Positions 60,295 through 64,000 of a stretch of DNA of 64,000 nt are shown one piece after another (within the stretch, counting starts at the first letter, position 1; every line of letters starts with the position of its first letter). Where the stretch lies: the NCBI GenBank assembly GCA_036277115.1, contig DASUNM010000023.1, forward strand, positions 372,001-436,000, in the 5' to 3' direction. The notes beneath the pieces are model-generated. The model did no database searches. It was not told the DNA's origin and saw nothing but the letters and a program-made list of their open reading frames with translations. This DNA is from Pyrinomonadaceae bacterium (GTDB lineage: Bacteria; Acidobacteriota; Blastocatellia; Pyrinomonadales; Pyrinomonadaceae). A program made the translations under genes and the position numbers.

Positions 60295-60323
60295 CTTTTA
60301 GCAAGGACGTTCAACGATGTCAA
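60295..60323 (-). promoter_or_regulatory. Sigma70-type promoter for the S74 fibre gene
   Basis: On the minus strand: TTGACA (plus-strand 60318-60323), a 17-base spacer, TAAAAG (60295-60300). The -35 is perfect and the -10 matches four of six. The ATG is 120 bases downstream, so a long leader is expected. Confidence 0.55.
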
Positions 60324-60512
60324 GCATTTTGTAACGTCGAGACTGTCTCATTTCAAAATCTCTGTGGGACGCTGCGGAACTGCCTGTGTCTGGGGGTGAA
60401 TTGTCTTAAAAGGAATTACCCCCGGAGACACCGAGAACCCACAGAGCATGCACAGAGAAAAGCAAAATAAGACACTCCCCAACGGTCTGCCCAAGAGGCC
60501 AGGCTCGAGCAA

Positions 60513-60565
60513 AAAACGAAGGACTGAGTCAGGATATTTCCTGCTCAGTCCTTGTTGTTTTTGCG
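60513..60565 (-). terminator. Intrinsic terminator after the nuclease gene
   Basis: Stem aaggactgag (60519-60528) with ctcagtcctt (60544-60553), continued by an inner stem cagga/tcctg. Read on the minus strand it is followed by CGTTTTTTG. It lies 28 bases past the nuclease stop. Confidence 0.8.
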
Positions 60566-60592
60566 GCAGACTTGAACGTGTGAGCCGGTGTG

Positions 60593-63500
60593 TTACTTCC
60601 CGGTGTTCACAAACTGAATGCAGTCTCCCTGGTTTTTGAACGTGCGCGGATAGTTGAAGAACTGCCACCCGCCATTCTTACACTGGTCCATATTCGTGGG
60701 CGGACCGATTTGAGCATCACAGGCGTCTCCGATTCCATCCTGATCGGCATCAGCCTGGTTGGGGTTAGCCACGAACGGGCAATTGTCGACGGCGTCAAGA
60801 ACGAAGTCATTGTCGTCGTCGGGGTCACAGGCATTGCCCACGCCGTCGTTGTCGTTGTCTGCCTGGTCGGCATTGACGGTATTCGGACAGTTGTCCGCCG
60901 AATCAGCGATACCGTCGCCATCAGCATCGGGACAGCCGGCGGCGTTGACCTGGGTTCCGCTCGGTGTGTTTGGACACTGATCGCTAGTATCAACGACTCC
61001 GTCGTTATCGTCGTCCGCATCGCACGCGTCACCAGTGCCGTCTTGATCGAAGTCGGCCTGATCGGTATTGGCGTTATTCGGACAGTTGTCACCATTGTTT
61101 ACGACGCCGTCCCCATCAAGATCACCGGTCGGCCCATCGTTCGGATTGGGATCGCACGCGTTGCCAATGCCGTCGCCATCGCCATCGGCCTGGTCGGCGT
61201 TTGCAACCAGTGCACAATTGTCGGCCGTGTCGGCCACACCATCATTGTCATCATCCGAATCGCACGCATCCCCTTCGGAATCGCCGTCATTATTTGCCTG
61301 GTCTGTGTTAGCCACGAACGGACAATTGTCGCTGCTGTCCGGAACAGTATCAGCGTCGGTGTCGAGCGGTGGATTGTTTCCGTTTGTGCCAGCCTCGACG
61401 CATCGCTGGATCGGTTCCGGCAGGTTTGAAAAGAAGTCGTAGCCGGTCAACGCTTCGACCGCGTCCACCGTCGTTATGTAGGTCGTCCAATCGGAGTTGG
61501 CGGCGTTCGAGTTAGGCATAATCACCGCCAGAGTTCGAGTAGAGCAGTCCACTCGCGAGATATCATTTTCTCCCTTTGGCAGATCCAGCACGACTTTCCA
61601 GATGGTGGCCGGAACCGTAACGTTCCCGCCTGCGATCGTAGTCGCGAACCCATTGTCTCCGGTACCACCGGCGCCATAAACGCCCATGACGATATACATC
61701 TCGTTAGTAGTTGACACGTCCGCGCGCAGGGCGTCCTCCATGGCGGACCAGGGCCCCTGATTTTGCAACGGCGCTTGCGGAATCATGTTCGTCATCAGGA
61801 AGGTTTCCTGGTTGATGGGGATGCGAGTCTGGTGATCGCGGTCTGCATTCGGTGCGTTGTGTCCGCGATTGAATCCAGTCCCCGCATAGTCCCATCCTTG
61901 AACGCGATACCAGGATGGATCGACTTTCGGATCGGCACGGAAGGTATCAACACGAGCGAGAGTCCCAAACCAGGAGTCATCCAAATGCCAGCTCACCCAG
62001 TTCGGTGTTCCCTTGGTGCTATTGTAAGAAAGGCTAAAGCTGGGCTTCTCCATCAAGAAGTTATTAAAGTCACTGGTTAATGGAGTTGCATTTGACGGAT
62101 TACCCATTGCCAAGTGGACACTCGGCGGATAAGGGGCCGGCGCGCCAGCACCTACTACCGTAAACGTCCAGGTGTAATCCTCGAAGAGAGTGTCCGTGCC
62201 CGCGCCACCATCATCCGAATCGGCATCATGAACCGCCGTCCCGGTGATTGTTACCGTGCACTGTTCCCCGAATTGGAAACTGACATTCGGAGTAACTGCG
62301 TAGCTCTTAAGATCGGGGAAGTTGGCTTCAGTGGCGCTGGTATGCGCACCTGTCACGGTGCAGTTAATGGTCCACCAACCAGAGTCGACCGTCACCGGCT
62401 CGCTAAAGTTGACCGTAATGGTCGCATCGTACGGGATCGTATTATCGTCAGACCCTGGATAGGTTCCAGACACCCACGGTCCCAACTCGACAATTGGCGC
62501 AGTTCGGCGCGGATTCGGCGCTCCCGTTTGGAAGTCGCTCCCATTCTGATCGGAATCGAGCGCGCCGCCGTTCTTCCTGAATATCGCCGTAGTGTTACTC
62601 GGCGCGGGAGCATTGGCGCTACCTTCACGGCAGGAAGCTGTCGCTCCGTAACCGACAAAATCCACAATGTCCGGATCCGTTCCCAAAGGACAACCCCCTG
62701 CCAGCGTACCGGAATTGCTGACCAGAGCAATCTTTCCGGTCGTTGCCGACATGTTGATGCCGCCGGAAATGTTAGGCGTGGGTAACGGTGCGCCGGTCGC
62801 CCCTCCCGAGGCGAGGGCGATCAGGTAGTACTCGCCCGGTCCAATTACTCCGCCAATCGGTTGTTTGTTGGTCCAGGACGTACCCGCCGCTGAAGCGTAT
62901 TGCAGCGACCAACCGGTAACGCTAACTGTGTTCGCGGTTGGGTTGTACAGTTCGACATAGTCATTTTGGTATGTCGCTCCGCTGTTCCCACCTCCGCCGT
63001 ACACCTGACTTATCGTGATGTGATCTGCGATAAGAGGAAGCACGCTAAGCACGATGTTGGTGTTGAACGTTCGGCTTTGCGCATCAGTGACCGTTACCGG
63101 CAGCGACTTCATGCCGGTCGAATTGTTGACCGGGACCGTGGCAACGAAACTGAAGACGTTGCCGGATCCACCGAACGATTGACTTGACGAGCCTCCAATC
63201 TGTGAAAGATCCGCCGTCACCGTTATGCCTGTGCTGTCGGGGTTCTGAGCCCCAGCCACGTAAACAGTCAGAGTGCTCGCCCCCCCCTGGAGGACGCTGC
63301 TCGGGTTCGCCGTGCCGTAAGCCGAAAGACCCGTGCAGTTGTTCGTCGGTGACGAGCTATTGCGCGGATTCGGCTCGCCCGTTTCGAAATCATTGGCATT
63401 TTGGTTGGTGTCAAAACAACCACCGTTGCGTCTGAAGTTGGCAATCGTGTTGCTAAGACCGGGCGCAGGAGCGGCGCCTTCGAAACAATCCGTCGGGCCA

Positions 63501-64000
63501 TATCCGACGAGATCGACGATCCCGGCTGCGGCCGCGTTAGGACAGGCGGCCGTAATTTGGGTTGTGTTGTTGACGAGTGCGACTTTGGTTGAAGTGGAAC
63601 TCACCGCAATCGTTCCTGTCGCGTCTGGGGTTGGCAGCGCAGTCGTGCCGCCGGCACCCTGTGATTCTTGAATTAAGAAGTATTGACCAGGCTGGAGGGT
63701 GAAATTCGGCAGCGGAGTAACTTCCCACATGCCTGATGTGCTCACAAATGCCTGCACCGACCAACCATTCAGGTTAACCGGAGCACTGCTATGATTAATG
63801 AGTTCGATGTAGTCGTGCGTTAACGTGGCTCCGGTATTGCCGCCTCCGCCGTAGACCTGGCTAATGACGACGTCATTGGCTGGCGGTGTGGGTGTCGGGG
63901 TTGGGGTTGGCGTCGGAGTCGGTGTGGGCGTTGGCGTCGGTGTGCCGCCGCAGCTGGCTGAGTGAATTCCCAGGCCGGTGACGGTGTCGTTGGCAAACCC
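60593..64000 (-). CDS. Large secreted DNA/RNA non-specific endonuclease with lamin-tail and TSP3 repeats (5' end outside window)
   Basis: At least 1135 residues; the frame stays open to base 64000 and the start lies beyond. From the visible N-terminus: a Thr-Pro repeat linker, a lamin-tail domain (ISQVYGGGGNTGATLTHDYIEL), an Ig-like segment, a second lamin-tail domain (ISQVYGGGGNSGATYQNDYVEL), an SbsA-like Ig domain, then a NUC1-type nuclease with catalytic His in FNRGHNAPNADRD and metal-site Asn in TNMIPQAPLQNQGPW. It ends with about six thrombospondin type 3 Ca-binding repeats (D-x-D-x-DG with DNCP) and a Cys tail (CKNGGWQFFNYP, FKNQGDCIQFV). By family it is an extracellular DNase, perhaps for nutrient scavenging or biofilm DNA. 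A terminator follows. Confidence 0.9.
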   Translation of the reverse strand, partial: GFANDTVTGLGIHSASCGGTPTPTPTPTPTPTPTPTPTPPANDVVISQVYGGGGNTGATLTHDYIELINHSSAPVNLNGWSVQAFVSTSGMWEVTPLPNFTLQPGQYFLIQESQGAGGTTALPTPDATGTIAVSSTSTKVALVNNTTQITAACPNAAAAGIVDLVGYGPTDCFEGAAPAPGLSNTIANFRRNGGCFDTNQNANDFETGEPNPRNSSSPTNNCTGLSAYGTANPSSVLQGGASTLTVYVAGAQNPDSTGITVTADLSQIGGSSSQSFGGSGNVFSFVATVPVNNSTGMKSLPVTVTDAQSRTFNTNIVLSVLPLIADHITISQVYGGGGNSGATYQNDYVELYNPTANTVSVTGWSLQYASAAGTSWTNKQPIGGVIGPGEYYLIALASGGATGAPLPTPNISGGINMSATTGKIALVSNSGTLAGGCPLGTDPDIVDFVGYGATASCREGSANAPAPSNTTAIFRKNGGALDSDQNGSDFQTGAPNPRRTAPIVELGPWVSGTYPGSDDNTIPYDATITVNFSEPVTVDSGWWTINCTVTGAHTSATEANFPDLKSYAVTPNVSFQFGEQCTVTITGTAVHDADSDDGGAGTDTLFEDYTWTFTVVGAGAPAPYPPSVHLAMGNPSNATPLTSDFNNFLMEKPSFSLSYNSTKGTPNWVSWHLDDSWFGTLARVDTFRADPKVDPSWYRVQGWDYAGTGFNRGHNAPNADRDHQTRIPINQETFLMTNMIPQAPLQNQGPWSAMEDALRADVSTTNEMYIVMGVYGAGGTGDNGFATTIAGGNVTVPATIWKVVLDLPKGENDISRVDCSTRTLAVIMPNSNAANSDWTTYITTVDAVEALTGYDFFSNLPEPIQRCVEAGTNGNNPPLDTDADTVPDSSDNCPFVANTDQANNDGDSEGDACDSDDDNDGVADTADNCALVANADQADGDGDGIGNACDPNPNDGPTGDLDGDGVVNNGDNCPNNANTDQADFDQDGTGDACDADDDNDGVVDTSDQCPNTPSGTQVNAAGCPDADGDGIADSADNCPNTVNADQADNDNDGVGNACDPDDDNDFVLDAVDNCPFVANPNQADADQDGIGDACDAQIGPPTNMDQCKNGGWQFFNYPRTFKNQGDCIQFVNTGK

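Larger units (their letters stand above)
60176..60592. other. Spacer with a strong promoter and a terminator
   Basis: About 417 bases. The left part holds the promoter at 60295-60323 for the S74 gene and the right part holds the terminator at 60513-60565 for the nuclease gene. Between them I see no gene; 60420-60500 looks like unconstrained sequence. Confidence 0.65.

Noticed and set aside
60590..61429. A long plus-strand open frame of 279 codons
   Set aside because: It is antisense to the thrombospondin type 3 repeats of the nuclease gene. Asp-rich repeats leave the opposite frame open as Ile/Val-rich codons.

Overview
The window is an ordinary stretch of bacterial chromosome, roughly 55-60 % GC by eye, densely coding on both strands. 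It carries about 57 protein genes, one tRNA-Glu and an unusual amount of short repetitive DNA in the gaps. The cell is Gram-negative: it has lipoprotein and Sec signals, an OmpA/PEGA envelope protein, two lytic transglycosylases and a PEP-CTERM-type protein. The gene styles (a Ser/Thr kinase fused to an AAA ATPase and TPRs, a secreted FecR-domain protein, a lamin-tail nuclease with a conserved C-terminal Cys tail) make me suspect Acidobacteriota, perhaps Blastocatellia/Pyrinomonadales. That is an inference; the window holds no rRNA to settle it.

Layout. 1-6 kb: end of a dienelactone hydrolase, a thioredoxin-2 type protein, small secreted and membrane proteins of unknown role, an M28 metallopeptidase and a frameshifted secreted gene. 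6-9 kb: a three-gene proton-translocating transhydrogenase operon (pntAa-pntAb-pntB, minus strand). 9.2-16.2 kb: tRNA-Glu, a YceI protein followed by a degenerate copy of the tRNA 3' half, a GT39 glycosyltransferase, a class C beta-lactamase-like hydrolase, an SDR and a CAT-family acetyltransferase. 16.4-26.3 kb: a 1186-residue regulatory kinase, a large lytic transglycosylase, YjbQ, a uracil-DNA glycosylase coupled to a YgfZ protein, and a cupin. 26.5-33.4 kb: a HerA-like ATPase, a phosphoesterase, an isocitrate/isopropylmalate dehydrogenase family enzyme and ThiO. 33.5-37.4 kb: a HEAT protein, a CcdA-TlpA fusion, a one-cysteine thioredoxin-fold protein and RluD. 37.6-43.5 kb: small envelope and stress proteins, two tandem tiny membrane proteins, a PEGA/OmpA protein and a PEP-CTERM protein. 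43.9-46.6 kb: rpsO-pnp. 46.8-52.2 kb: NDH-2, an aromatic amino-acid decarboxylase type enzyme, a PHP phosphoesterase and a FecR-domain protein. 52.4-58.3 kb: the complete rod-shape cluster mreB-mreC-mreD-PBP2-rodA. 58.4-64 kb: a secreted protein with an S74 intramolecular chaperone, and a multidomain secreted nuclease that runs off the end of the window.

The most distinctive signal is in the intergenic DNA. At least seven spacers hold arrays of 7-bp units kept strictly in phase. The unit differs from locus to locus (TCAGTTG, TTTCAAG, AGTACAA, CAGTGAG, TCTGAGA, TCTGACN), and usually two arms face each other around a short centre, so the RNA or DNA could fold into long hairpins. They lie inside operons (pntAa/pntAb/pntB, mreB/mreC/mreD), and one contains the mreC stop codon. 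Several families of larger palindromes also occur: a GGGCAGTAGCCC family, a CCCTCTCCC family and GCGGGC hairpins that have extended reading frames. I see no insertion sequence, CRISPR array, prophage or recognisable defence system.
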